Positions 25,397 to 34,432 of a stretch of 52,959 bases of DNA are shown here, one piece after another. The notes below the pieces were generated by a model that made no database searches, had not been told where the DNA came from, and was given only the letters and a program-made list of their open reading frames with translations. The first letter of the stretch is position 1, and each line of letters opens with the position of its first letter. Where the stretch lies: assembly GCA_016201275.1 (NCBI GenBank), contig JACQDB010000101.1, forward strand, positions 1-52,959. Reading direction: 5' to 3'. The DNA is from Acidobacteriota bacterium (GTDB lineage Bacteria; Acidobacteriota; Blastocatellia; UBA7656). Made by a program: the position numbers and the translations under genes.

Positions 25397-27325
25397 GTGA
25401 GGACTCCAATTAACAGACGAGACCTGCCTTTTGCAGCGTTTATGATTGCCTCCTTTCTTTTCGGAGTAATCTTCTCCTGGCAACGGTGGGGCAATCCGCT
25501 GGTGGACTGTGGGCGGGAAATGAATCAGCCGTTGCGGCTGGTCAATGGGGAAATGCTTTATGCCGAGGTGCGCCATATTTACGGGCCGCTGTCGCCTTAT
25601 CTCAATGCCCTGCTCTATCGCCTGTTCGGGGCTTCGCTCAATGTCTTGTACGGCAGCGGCATAGTTTCCGCGCTTCTCATCCTGACTTTGAGTTACTGGC
25701 TGGCGCGACAAGTGATGAATCGTTGGGCGGCCACCGCCGCAACCCTCAGTGTCATGTGGTTGTGCGCTTTCAAACAGGCGGGCAATTATTTTTTGCCGTA
25801 CTCCTATTCCGCACTGCATGGCTGCGCCTTGGGAATGCTCACGGTTACGCTTGTGGTGTTGGCGCTTACCAACAACCAACCGCCCCTTGAATCATCCGAC
25901 TCGGCTTTTGCGGATTTACCCCAGCCGTTAGCGGCGGCACAATCGGTCAAATCATTTTCAGCCAAACCCGGCTTACTATTTTTAACCGGAGTTTGTGCGG
26001 CTCTCACTTTGCTGGCAAAAACCGAAATGGGAATCGCGGCAATCGCTGTCGGACTCATCGCCACCGCCTTGACTGGCTTTCCCAATTGGCGGCGCGTGTG
26101 GGTGAACCTCACCTGGTTTCTCGCGCCGTCCCTGCTGCTGCCATTGGCGGTCTATGGCTTGATTCTCTATCGCGTCGGCTGGCACACCTTCACCTATGAA
26201 AGCTATCTGTTATTGCAGAATGTGCCGCCGGAACTGGTCTATTTCAACAAGCGTATGTCGGGCTTTGATCGCCCAATGGAATCGCTCATGGCGATTTTCG
26301 GAGCCTTGTTGAGAACGCTGCTTCTGGTTGTAGCAGTCAGCGCGCTCAGTCAATTGATTGCCCGTAGGAAAAGCGCGGCGGGGAGTTTTTCGCAAGTCGC
26401 AGTCAGCGAATCGGGGCGCGTGCGCGTTGTCACTTTATGGTTGCTGTTGTTGTGTACGATAGGACTCCTGCTGATTTTGTCTTTCGCGGGAATCATGGAA
26501 TGGGATAACGGACCGTATCTGGCGATGCCGATTTTATTGCTCGGTTTATTAATCCCTGAGACCAACAACTACTTGAAGCAGCTTGCCCACCGAGGGGTCG
26601 CCAATCGCCATACGTTGGTGCTGCTCATTCTCGGCACCTATTCGCTGGCCTCGTTGGCGCGTGTGCTGCTGCGAGTGCGGAGCGGGGGCGCATATAGTTC
26701 TTACCTGTTGCCGACTTCGGTGATTCTCTTCACCTATATTTTATCGTATCAATTTTCCAATTGGATACAGGATGGACGGGCGCGCCATCTGGCGCGTAAC
26801 ATCACCATCGCTTTGATTCTGGCCGACGCCGTAATCACCTCCGGACTACTGGTTTATCGTTATCGTCTGCACAACAATTATCCGTTGGTGACGGCACGCG
26901 GCACGATGCTGGCGCGTCAGGATTTGGGCGAGGCGTTCGCGCAGGCCATAGACTTCATCAACCGCGAGACCGTTCCGGGCGAAGCCATTGCGGTCTTGCC
27001 GGAAGGCACCTCGCTGTTATTTTTCACCAACCGCACCAATCCTTTGCGCGAAGAGATTACCACCCCGGGGTTTTTAGACCGCGAGGGCGAAGACCGCGTT
27101 ATTCAACGCTTGAGCCAGACCAACACGCGCTTTATTTTCATTGCCAACCGTGCCACTTCAGAATTCGGCGCAACGATTTTCGGGCGCGATTATTGCCAGC
27201 ATTTGATGGACTGGATTCACACGAATTTTGACGAGGGAGAAGTTTTCAGTCCGCAAGGCAACCAGAATTTTCACATCGGCGACCGCATCTTTTTCATCAA
27301 AGCCTATCGAAAGAAATCCACTTGA
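25397..27325 (+). CDS. GT-C fold glycosyltransferase, polytopic membrane protein
   Basis: This encodes 642 residues with about 11-13 membrane helices. The first periplasmic loop has the acidic motif VDCGREM followed by the RHIYGPLSPYLNALLY block. That is the layout of the PMT/ArnT/RgtABCD (GT39/GT83-like) family, whose members transfer sugar from a polyprenyl phosphate donor. The C-terminal 150 residues are a soluble domain (EAIAVLPEGTSLLFFTNRTNPL...). The GTG at 25397 is taken as the start because the promoter lies immediately upstream. ATG at 25442 is an alternative that would cut into the first helix. Confidence 0.75.
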   Translation: MRTPINRRDLPFAAFMIASFLFGVIFSWQRWGNPLVDCGREMNQPLRLVNGEMLYAEVRHIYGPLSPYLNALLYRLFGASLNVLYGSGIVSALLILTLSYWLARQVMNRWAATAATLSVMWLCAFKQAGNYFLPYSYSALHGCALGMLTVTLVVLALTNNQPPLESSDSAFADLPQPLAAAQSVKSFSAKPGLLFLTGVCAALTLLAKTEMGIAAIAVGLIATALTGFPNWRRVWVNLTWFLAPSLLLPLAVYGLILYRVGWHTFTYESYLLLQNVPPELVYFNKRMSGFDRPMESLMAIFGALLRTLLLVVAVSALSQLIARRKSAAGSFSQVAVSESGRVRVVTLWLLLLCTIGLLLILSFAGIMEWDNGPYLAMPILLLGLLIPETNNYLKQLAHRGVANRHTLVLLILGTYSLASLARVLLRVRSGGAYSSYLLPTSVILFTYILSYQFSNWIQDGRARHLARNITIALILADAVITSGLLVYRYRLHNNYPLVTARGTMLARQDLGEAFAQAIDFINRETVPGEAIAVLPEGTSLLFFTNRTNPLREEITTPGFLDREGEDRVIQRLSQTNTRFIFIANRATSEFGATIFGRDYCQHLMDWIHTNFDEGEVFSPQGNQNFHIGDRIFFIKAYRKKST

Positions 27326-27411
27326 AGCTTATCGAAAAAATCCACTTGAATGCGATCATCAACGCCTTTCTCTTCGTCCGTGAGTTGACCGATACTGCTT
27401 CTATCCCAGCG

Positions 27412-28569
27412 TCATTGCTCAGGCGTTTTGACGTTGCGCTCTTTGGCGCGAAGGTGAAGACCGCCTATGCCAGTGGTGAATTTCCGATAATCGCTGAACA
27501 CGAAGACTACATCCCAGTTCAAGCCATTGAACAGATTCGCATCACCTTGCGAATTCATGCGTATGTAGGTCGGAAACCAATTGCCGTCTTTCTGACGACT
27601 CTGCTCAAAGATTAATGCAGGCTCTGGTGCAGGCACTTGCGCCGGTACTTGCGCCGGTACTTGATCCGATAAATATTCCGGCGCTGGCCAGCCCTTGATG
27701 CGAAGCAAGATTTGGTCTTCAAGGTCTATCCAGACTTCGCCTGTCAATCTGGCAATATAGGCTTGCGGATACGGGAATGAGGCGTCCTCGCGTGGACGAA
27801 ATTGGAAGACCACAACCTGCCTATGGTTCACCTCTTGTAAAGTCGGAGAGGTCAATTCGCACCCGCGCAGAAAGCTCGCCGGATGAATGGAAACGTAACC
27901 ATTTCTGCCGCGATATTTCCCCATCACCCCCGCCGAAAAACCAGTTTCAACTTCGCGCTGTGGTTCGGCGTGGGCTTGCGGTGTCCCTAGCTCTTCACGC
28001 ATTTTATTTGCCAATTCCCGCCCCGCCATTCGCCGCGCCGTTTCCAATTCCGGCAACGACACTGCGCGGCCATTGCGGCTCAAGGTAATTAAAATGTGTT
28101 CGCCCTGCACCGGATACGCCTCATAGGTGCCGACTTCCTTGGCGGTCTCTTTGCCCGCTGCGTTCAAGGTGCGCCGCGTCTTTTTCAAATTGTAAGTGTA
28201 GTCGAGCAATTGCCGCTGCATACGTTCACCGTTCTGCAAACAGGCGCGAATCAATTCCTCCAGGTTCAAGGGTGCGACAACGCTGCTGCCATCGTTGAGC
28301 ATTGCTGTTGGCGCAGCCGGATGCGGCTTTTCTTCAGCAGGTTTTATCGGCGTGGCGCGTTGTTGACTGACACCAAAAACAGGCAAGGCAACCGGCAACA
28401 AGCAACCGGCAACAAGCAACAGGCAAAGCGCTTTGTTGATGATTCGGCAGCGAAGTCTTGTCCACCAAAACGCTGCCAGAGAGTAGTGCAAGGGAAATTG
28501 CAAACCCGCAGACACTTTCCGGGCGAGCCACGAAGCTTTGACGTTTTGTATGACCTCCGACTTTAACAT
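27412..28569 (-). CDS. Secreted hypothetical protein with proline-rich repeat
   Basis: This encodes 385 residues. An unusually late signal-like helix (about residues 44-66, ALCLLLVAGCLLPVALPVFG) suggests the true start is further in, near residue 40. The mature part has a helical segment with LLDYTYNLKKTRRTL, then a beta-rich region ending before YLSDQ, a VPAQVPAQVPAPEPA repeat, and a C-terminal strand region (WFPTYIRMNSQG). It resembles proteins of unknown function near outer-membrane lipoprotein sorting folds, but no family can be named. The signal core is encoded by two exact copies of TTGCTTGTTGCCGG. Confidence 0.6.
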   Translation of the reverse strand: MLKSEVIQNVKASWLARKVSAGLQFPLHYSLAAFWWTRLRCRIINKALCLLLVAGCLLPVALPVFGVSQQRATPIKPAEEKPHPAAPTAMLNDGSSVVAPLNLEELIRACLQNGERMQRQLLDYTYNLKKTRRTLNAAGKETAKEVGTYEAYPVQGEHILITLSRNGRAVSLPELETARRMAGRELANKMREELGTPQAHAEPQREVETGFSAGVMGKYRGRNGYVSIHPASFLRGCELTSPTLQEVNHRQVVVFQFRPREDASFPYPQAYIARLTGEVWIDLEDQILLRIKGWPAPEYLSDQVPAQVPAQVPAPEPALIFEQSRQKDGNWFPTYIRMNSQGDANLFNGLNWDVVFVFSDYRKFTTGIGGLHLRAKERNVKTPEQ

Positions 28570-28849
28570 ACAGGAAGCCCCTGTTGCTTATGCTGGCAAT
28601 TTCACGCCCTGACTCAAGGCTCGCTGAAATCCATTCGCTCGCTTGATGAAATCACTCCATGTTCGCGTTTCTAGGTTCAACCGCAATTGACCATGCAAGC
28701 GCGACCGCTTTGCCTTACCAAGTTTGCGCGTCTAAATCGAACCACGCCAGAAGAGGACAGGTGTACCAATCTCTCAAACTTTAATTTAGCGAAATTCCAT
28801 CGCATATTTTTGTCGGTAGAGAACCGATGACCGAGGCCAAGCGGCAAGT

Positions 28850-30511
28850 TTACCGATTTTCCAGAGCCGGGATTTTGATGCCCTTCTGCAAGGCCGTCGC
28901 TTCGGCTTCCTCATAGCCAGCGTCCACATGACGCGCCACACCGATGCCTGGGTCGTTCGTCAATACGCGATTCAAACGGCGTGCGCCGTCTGCTGTGCCA
29001 TCGGCTACGCACACTTGTCCGGCGTGCAACGAGTAGCCTATGCCGACGCCGCCGCCATTGTGAATCGAAACCCAAGACGCCCCCGAAGCGGTATTCAACA
29101 AGGCATTCAACAAAGGCCAATCGGCTACGGCGTCGGAACCGTCGCGCATCGCTTCGGTCTCTCGATACGGCGAAGCAACCGAACCGCTATCCAAGTGGTC
29201 GCGGCCTATGACCACAGGCGCATCGAGTTTGCCGGTGCGAACCATATCGTTAATCGCTTCGCCAAACTCGGCGCGTTCCCCATACCCCAGCCAGCAAATC
29301 CTTGCCGGTAAGCCTTGAAATTTGATGCGCTCACGCGCCAGCGCCAGCCAACGCGACAGCACTTCATCATCAGGAAATAATTCCAACGCCAGCGCATCGG
29401 TCTTGCGTATGTCTTCAGGATTTCCTGAGAGCGCCGCCCAACGAAATGGCCCACGCCCCTGACAAAACAGCGGACGTATGTATTCGGGAACGAAGCCGGG
29501 AATATCGAACGCATCCTGCACACCGACTTGTCTGGCTTGAGCGCGAATGTTGTTGCCGTAATCAAACGTCACCGCACCCAAGCGTTTCAGTTCCAGCATG
29601 GCCTGAACGTGAATCCCCATGGCCGCCATCGCCTGCTTGATGTATTCAGCAGGATTTTCGCGGCGCAAGATCGCCGCTTCCTCCAGCGTCATCGCCTTTG
29701 GCACATAGCCATTCAAAGCATCGTGAGCGCTGGTCTGATCGGTCAAAAGATCGGGAACGAGTTGGCGTTTGATCATCTCCGGCAACACCTCTGCACAGTT
29801 GCCGACCAAGCCAACGGAAATCGCTTCGCCTTGCGCTTTGGCTTCGTCAATGAGGCGTAGCGCTTCGTCCAAATCAAAAGCGATGCGGTCGCAATAGCCG
29901 GTCTGTAGGCGTTTTTCGATGCGCGCCGGATCAACCTCAATGCCTATGAAATTCGCGCCATTCATGGTTGCCGCTAAAGGTTGCGCGCCGCCCATGCCGC
30001 CCATACCGCCGGAAACCACCAGACGGCCTTGCAGACTGCCGCCGAAATGTTTTTGCGCGGCGGCGGCGAAAGTTTCAAAGGTGCCCTGCACAATGCCTTG
30101 ACTGCCTATGTAAATCCACGAACCAGCCGTCATCTGTCCATACATCATCAAGCCCAGTTTTTCGAGGCGATGAAATTCGTCCCAGTTCGACCACTGCCCC
30201 ACCAGATTGGAATTGGCCAGCAGAACGCGGGGCGCATATTCGTGCGTGCGAAAAACGCCCACCGGCTTGCCCGATTGAATCAATAGCGTTTCGTCATTTG
30301 CCAATTCGCGCAACGACCGCACGATGGCATCAAAGGCTTGCCAGTTGCGAGCGGCGCGACCGACCCCGCCATAGACAATTAACTCATCGGGTTTTTCTGC
30401 TACTTCGGGGTCAAGGTTATTCATCAACATACGCAGAGCGGCTTCCTGATGCCAGCCTTTGCAACTGATTTGACTGCCACGCGGCGCGCTCACTCGTCTC
30501 GGTTCACTCAT
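28850..30511 (-). CDS. hutU: Urocanate hydratase
   Basis: This encodes 553 residues, the standard length. Family blocks include [49 protein letters not shown] (NAD binding), [17 protein letters not shown], and [12 protein letters not shown] with the conserved catalytic-region Cys. It uses tightly bound NAD to hydrate urocanate to imidazolonepropionate in histidine degradation. hutH is 0.8 kb away on the same strand, but an oppositely read gene lies between them, so they are not one transcript. Confidence 0.97.
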   Translation of the reverse strand: MSEPRRVSAPRGSQISCKGWHQEAALRMLMNNLDPEVAEKPDELIVYGGVGRAARNWQAFDAIVRSLRELANDETLLIQSGKPVGVFRTHEYAPRVLLANSNLVGQWSNWDEFHRLEKLGLMMYGQMTAGSWIYIGSQGIVQGTFETFAAAAQKHFGGSLQGRLVVSGGMGGMGGAQPLAATMNGANFIGIEVDPARIEKRLQTGYCDRIAFDLDEALRLIDEAKAQGEAISVGLVGNCAEVLPEMIKRQLVPDLLTDQTSAHDALNGYVPKAMTLEEAAILRRENPAEYIKQAMAAMGIHVQAMLELKRLGAVTFDYGNNIRAQARQVGVQDAFDIPGFVPEYIRPLFCQGRGPFRWAALSGNPEDIRKTDALALELFPDDEVLSRWLALARERIKFQGLPARICWLGYGERAEFGEAINDMVRTGKLDAPVVIGRDHLDSGSVASPYRETEAMRDGSDAVADWPLLNALLNTASGASWVSIHNGGGVGIGYSLHAGQVCVADGTADGARRLNRVLTNDPGIGVARHVDAGYEEAEATALQKGIKIPALENR

Positions 30512-30859
30512 GATGGTCTCGCTCCAACGATGAAATTTTTACTCTGTAAAACCTTCGGGCGACCATTCTATCACGCGGGCTTCTGGCAATAAAGTTGCGC
30601 TTTTTTTGCCCCGCGCAAGCGCGACGTTGCGGCACACCGGCTGCATCTTCAAGGGCGGAGTCGAGACCACTGTACGCCTTTCAGTCATCGGAACGAATGA
30701 ATCAAAATCACCTGCATAGGTAATTGATTCCGGCTTTTTTTTATACTATGCTTTGGTAGTTTCTAACCAAGTCGCCTGAGAAACAGGAACCGAGGTTTTT
30801 TTCAGGCGTTACGGACTACTGAAGCTGAATAGTTATACAATCGAGTTGAAGAGGTAAGA
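30512..30859. other. Divergent intergenic region with possible promoter and leader hairpin
   Basis: This 348-base gap lies between divergent hutU and the DUF5658 gene. On the plus strand TTGATT (30724-30729), a 17-base spacer and TATGCT (30747-30752) form a moderate promoter. A hairpin CGCCTGA..TCAGGCG (about 30774-30810) lies in the resulting leader. No gene is seen. Confidence 0.4.
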
Positions 30860-31183
30860 ATGTCCCCAACAAAAGACCTTTTTCTGAACCGAAATCTATT
30901 TTTTTGTGTAGTGATGGTTCTGGTGTTATCCGGCTATGATGCCGTTGCGACCATGCATCACATCGGGCGCGGCGTGGCTACCGAAGCCAATCCCCTGATG
31001 GATTCCTTGATTCAAAGAAGCGCCGTGTTGTTTTTTCTGGTCAAAATGGCGATCACAGCGACCTGCATGGTGATCTGTTACAACTACTCGCATCGCAAGG
31101 CGGCACGCGCAGGCATACATCTGGCCGTAGGAATGTATGTCGTGTTGTTTGTCTATCACGCGATGATTTCGTTGTTCGCTTAG
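30860..31183 (+). CDS. DUF5658 small membrane protein
   Basis: This encodes 107 residues with three predicted membrane helices. Helix one carries YDAVATMHHIGRG and the following loop EANPLM, the pattern of DUF5658 proteins (Asp and Thr in the first helix, Asn-Pro after it). Function is unknown. AGAGGT lies five bases before the ATG. The gene is inserted in opposite orientation between hutU and hutH and is followed by a terminator-like hairpin. Confidence 0.75.
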   Translation: MSPTKDLFLNRNLFFCVVMVLVLSGYDAVATMHHIGRGVATEANPLMDSLIQRSAVLFFLVKMAITATCMVICYNYSHRKAARAGIHLAVGMYVVLFVYHAMISLFA

Positions 31184-31272
31184 GCCATCGTCCGCAGTCG
31201 GTTGTGCGCTTCTGACAGGTAACTTCTCCTATCTGTCATAGAGGTATAGTTGCGTTTACAGTTTGCTTCGCG

Positions 31273-31305
31273 CTTGCCGCCGAGCAAACTGCGGCGAGGG
31301 TTTTT
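31273..31305 (+). terminator. Rho-independent terminator after the DUF5658 gene
   Basis: CTTGCCGC pairs with GCGGCGAG across a CGAGCAAACT loop, followed by GGTTTTTG. The stem and T-run orientation suit plus-strand transcripts. It also lies just past the convergent hutH stop. Confidence 0.6.
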
Positions 31306-31324
31306 GCCTGCCTATTCGATTTTT

Positions 31325-32821
31325 TCACGCCGTATTCAAATCGCGCACCAAAGCAACCAGCGCTTCGATATGATGGGAAAGCACCGCATCCTGTTCCATG
31401 AAGGGGACGCGCTGGCGCACTTGTTGATGCACTTTTTGTAGTCTGGGGCTGGGGCGCAACGGCCTTAAAAAATCCAACCCTTGCGCCGCGCACAGCAATT
31501 CAATCGCCAAAATAATTTCGACATTCTTGACGATGTGCTGAAACTTCAACGCCGAAGTCATGCCCATGCTCACATGGTCTTCTTTGTTGGCAGAGGTCGG
31601 CAGATTGGTCACCGAAGCCGGATGCGCCAGCACATTATTTTCGGCAATCAAGGACACCGCCGCAACTTGAGCGATCATCATGCCCGAATTGGTTCCGGCT
31701 TGCGGCGCTAAGAAGGCTGGCAGCCCCGACAGGTCTGGATTGACCAGACGTTCAACGCGACGTTCGGAAATCGTGCCTAAATCGGCTATCGCTACGGCTG
31801 CATAATCAAGCGCCAGCGCAATCGGTTCGCCATGAAAATTGCCTCCCGAAATCACCTCTTCGGCATCGGCAAAGACCAACGGATTATCGGTGGCGCTGTT
31901 GATTTCGATTTCCAATATGCGCCGCGCATGATTGAGCGCATCGCGCACCGCGCCATGCACCTGCGGCATACAACGCAAGGAGTAAGCGTCCTGCACACGC
32001 GGATCAACTTGATGGTCGCGGTGCGATTCGCGGATTTCGCTACCGTCAATCAACTCGCGCAGCCGCCGCGCACTGTGCATCTGTCCGGGGTGCGGGCGCG
32101 CCGCATGAATACGATAATCGAAAGCGACGGGTGTGCCTTTCAAGGCTTCTAGCGACATCGCGCCGGTCACATCTGCGGCTTGCGCCAAACGCTCTGCGGC
32201 CAGCAAAGCCAGCGCGCCCACAGCCGTCATCGCCTGCGTCCCGTTCAATAATGCCAAGCCTTCTTTGGCTTCCAACACCAGCGGCTGAATCCCTGCGCGA
32301 GTCATCGCTTCAAGGCCAGCCAGTCGTTCGCCTTGATAGATCGCTTCGCCTTCGCCAATGACCACCAGAGCCAAATGCGACAGCGGTGCCAAATCGCCCG
32401 AAGCCCCCACCGACCCCCGCGAGGGAACCACCGGATGCACTCCGGCATTGAGCATTTGAATCAGCGTTTCGATGATGAGGGCGCGACAGCCGGAATAACC
32501 TTTGGCCAAAACATTGGCGCGGTGCAACATCATAGCGCGCACGATGCGTTCGGAGAGCGGGTCGCCAACGCCGCACGAATGCGAGCGCACCAGGTTGAGT
32601 TGCAACTCGCGCAATTTATCGGGAGGAATAGAAACGTCTGCGAGTTTGCCAAAGCCGGTGTTGATGCCATAGACGACTTCGCCGCGAGCCACTATGCTTT
32701 CGACAAACTGGCGAGCGCGATCAATGCGCGGACGCGCTGCAAAGGCAAGCTGCACCGCTTCGCCATCGGCTACGGCGGCGGTCTGTTCAAGGGTTAAAGA
32801 GGCTCCGTCAATTTCAATCAT
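31325..32821 (-). CDS. hutH: Histidine ammonia-lyase
   Basis: This encodes 498 residues, the usual length. The MIO cofactor triad Ala-Ser-Gly is in RGSVGASGDLAPLSHLAL. The catalytic Tyr loop GEVVYGINTGFGKLADV is near residue 50. EDHVSMGMTSALK and QDAYSLRCMPQVHGA complete the active site. It deaminates histidine to urocanate, feeding hutU. No Shine-Dalgarno sequence is visible. TTGACT lies about 43 bases upstream of the ATG as a possible -35, with no clear -10. Confidence 0.97.
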   Translation of the reverse strand: MIEIDGASLTLEQTAAVADGEAVQLAFAARPRIDRARQFVESIVARGEVVYGINTGFGKLADVSIPPDKLRELQLNLVRSHSCGVGDPLSERIVRAMMLHRANVLAKGYSGCRALIIETLIQMLNAGVHPVVPSRGSVGASGDLAPLSHLALVVIGEGEAIYQGERLAGLEAMTRAGIQPLVLEAKEGLALLNGTQAMTAVGALALLAAERLAQAADVTGAMSLEALKGTPVAFDYRIHAARPHPGQMHSARRLRELIDGSEIRESHRDHQVDPRVQDAYSLRCMPQVHGAVRDALNHARRILEIEINSATDNPLVFADAEEVISGGNFHGEPIALALDYAAVAIADLGTISERRVERLVNPDLSGLPAFLAPQAGTNSGMMIAQVAAVSLIAENNVLAHPASVTNLPTSANKEDHVSMGMTSALKFQHIVKNVEIILAIELLCAAQGLDFLRPLRPSPRLQKVHQQVRQRVPFMEQDAVLSHHIEALVALVRDLNTA

Positions 32822-32929
32822 AGTTGTCAGATGGTAAAGGGAAGAGGGTCGCTTTGTTAAGTCAAAACCTTAGACGCTGCCGTGCGCCTGCTGACCAGGG
32901 CAGGTTCCCGGCTATCAAGTTTCAAATCA

Positions 32930-33523
32930 TCACAACGCTTTGTTTTGAAATATCTGTTGCCAGTTCAAGGTACGACGCAATAAACGAATCTCGGCAAGCG
33001 ATGCGTCGCCGAATAAAATTTCGAGTTGGTCTAAAATGCCTAGCAACAATTGCGGCGCGAATCTTTGCGCGTGGGTGGTGATTTGCGAATAGTAATGCAA
33101 GGCGAGTTTGCCGTCGCGCCCCGTGTGAAATGATTTCACATCGGCATCGCTCATGGTAAAGACTGCGGAATTGACCGGCACGATGGCACGCGGCACGCCT
33201 TGCCGGTACTTCCCTGCTTCGTCAACCCAGCCCAAAAGCAATATGCCTATCAAGACGCCCTGTTCGTCCATTAAATCGGGACTAAAGACCGAGTTCATAT
33301 TTTGCGAACCCGACAGGCGCGGCCCCAGGCGACCATATTCAGGATTGATTAACTGCGAATTGTAGATGATGCCCACGATTATAGAATCTTCGTGCTGCAT
33401 CACGACCAACTGCGCGAAGCGATAATGTTCGAGCGCCGGAGGCTCCGCCGAATCCAGGCGGTCAAGCACACGGCCTATATAATCAATATGCGAATTGGAT
33501 TTTACGATCTTGGCGATTTTCAT
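32930..33523 (-). CDS. HAS-barrel protein (HerA-associated domain)
   Basis: This encodes 197 residues. The N-terminal half (MKIAKIVKSNSHIDYIGRVLD, then IIVGIIYNSQLINPEYGRLGPRL) has the HAS-barrel pattern found at the front of HerA-type DNA-translocating ATPases and their partner NurA systems. The C-terminal half is helical, and no P-loop is present, so this is a stand-alone barrel. nurA lies 0.9 kb upstream on the same strand, across a repeat-rich gap. It probably acts as an adaptor for a HerA ATPase encoded elsewhere; that is inference. Repeat F ends just upstream of its ATG. Confidence 0.7.
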   Translation of the reverse strand: MKIAKIVKSNSHIDYIGRVLDRLDSAEPPALEHYRFAQLVVMQHEDSIIVGIIYNSQLINPEYGRLGPRLSGSQNMNSVFSPDLMDEQGVLIGILLLGWVDEAGKYRQGVPRAIVPVNSAVFTMSDADVKSFHTGRDGKLALHYYSQITTHAQRFAPQLLLGILDQLEILFGDASLAEIRLLRRTLNWQQIFQNKAL

Positions 33524-33534
33524 AAAGTTTTATC

Positions 33535-33649
33535 GCGAATTTCATTTGCCCACGACCCACGACACCTGGTTGAGAGGCGATCAGTGATCGCCGCACGGCA
33601 GTCACAGACCGCCTTCCAACCCATCGCACACCTCTGCAAGCCGCTATAC
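33535..33649. repeat. Dispersed repeat F, copy 2
   Basis: About 115 bp, homologous to 22907-23022 and with the same GAGGCGATC..GATCGCC hairpin core. It sits 12 bases upstream of the HAS-barrel start, where a promoter would be expected. From 33650 to 34000 no gene is seen. Confidence 0.75.
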
Positions 33650-34000
33650 GGTTGATCACAATCATCGGCAAAGAGCCATCTTGAAGCACGACTTCCAGTC
33701 CTGTAATTTCAAGCAGAAGGCATTTTTAACGCCCTGATGAATTTCGCCCCTAGCTGCCACGTTGAAAGTATAGGCAATGGCTGATGGCCTTACAACGCGA
33801 TTGTTTCTTATCTGCTTTTCTCGGCTTTATCCATTTTGCTCTTTGAAAAAATAACGGCAGGCGGTGTAAGTCACAAGCCTTTCGACTGCGACGCAGCCGC
33901 AAAAACGCAGAGTCCGCCTCCCGCACAAGCGCCGACTCTCCGCACCTCAAAGCGGCACAGCCGCACAGGGTTCAACTCTGACAACCCGACCGGGTAGATA

Positions 34001-34099
34001 GAGCGTGGCGCAGAAATGCGAGGTTCTGTCCATATATTGTATGCGATGGTTTGATTATCCACAACATATGGGCGGTTGCTGGAATTCTGCGACCCCCTC
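34001..34099. mobile_element. MITE-like palindrome A, copy 4
   Basis: It is 99 bp with ends GAGCGTGGCGCAGAAATG / ATTCTGCGACCCCCTC. The left flank is TAGATA (33995-34000). The right flank is interrupted by palindrome B; removing B leaves TAGTTA, five of six identical to the left flank. Confidence 0.8.
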
Positions 34100-34101
34100 T
34101 A

Positions 34102-34201
34102 TATGCGCGGCACCCCAAGATTCGGCGCGACCAGTGCAATGGCCTGAATAGTCATGCGGCTCGTTGAGTTTCTTTTTCCGAATCTTGGGGTGCCGCGCAT
34201 A
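34102..34201. mobile_element. MITE-like palindrome B, copy 2 (TA flanks), nested beside A
   Basis: It is exactly 100 bp, as is copy 1, with ends TATGCGCGGCACCCCAAG / its reverse complement, and TA on both sides (34100-34101, 34202-34203). It lies between palindrome A copy 4 and that element's right target duplication. The interior is diverged from copy 1 while the arms are nearly identical. Confidence 0.8.
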
Positions 34202-34231
34202 TAGTTACTTTGCCTTTTGCCTTCTTTGTTT

Positions 34232-34432
34232 TTAGGCGCGAGCCTTTGATTCAACCAGTTGTTGCACACGAGGCTGCGCCAATTGGTTTTCGAGTTTGCC
34301 AAACCACGCCGTTTGCGGATGGCGTTCATTGCGATCCCTCTCCAACAGATAGAGCAGCGCGTTCCGTAGGCAATATAAATCGTCGAAAGTGCTGGCTCGC
34401 CCTCGGTCAGCGAAAGCATATAGACGTGCTAT
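34232..34432 (-). pseudogene. Possible broken small gene downstream of nurA
   Basis: After the nurA stop the same frame stays open for 66 codons to a TAA at 34232-34234. The last 45 residues look protein-like (RNALLYLLERDRNERHPQ, FGKLENQLAQPRVQQLVE) with normal codon use. A second frame starting ATG at 34419 (MLSLTEGEPALSTIYIAY) would join it if one base were added near 34365. So this is either a frameshifted gene of about 62 codons or chance. No family is recognised. Confidence 0.35.

Noticed and set aside
27322-27615. Plus-strand 97-residue protein after the GT-C gene
   Set aside because: Most of it is the antisense of the secreted protein at 27412-28569, whose codon use is better. The overlap with the GT-C stop is incidental.
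28585-28735. Minus-strand frame ending RANGFQRALSQGVKLPA
   Set aside because: It looks protein-like for about 45 codons but has no start codon, and an ATG frame upstream needs a frameshift to reach it. Evidence is too thin to call a gene.
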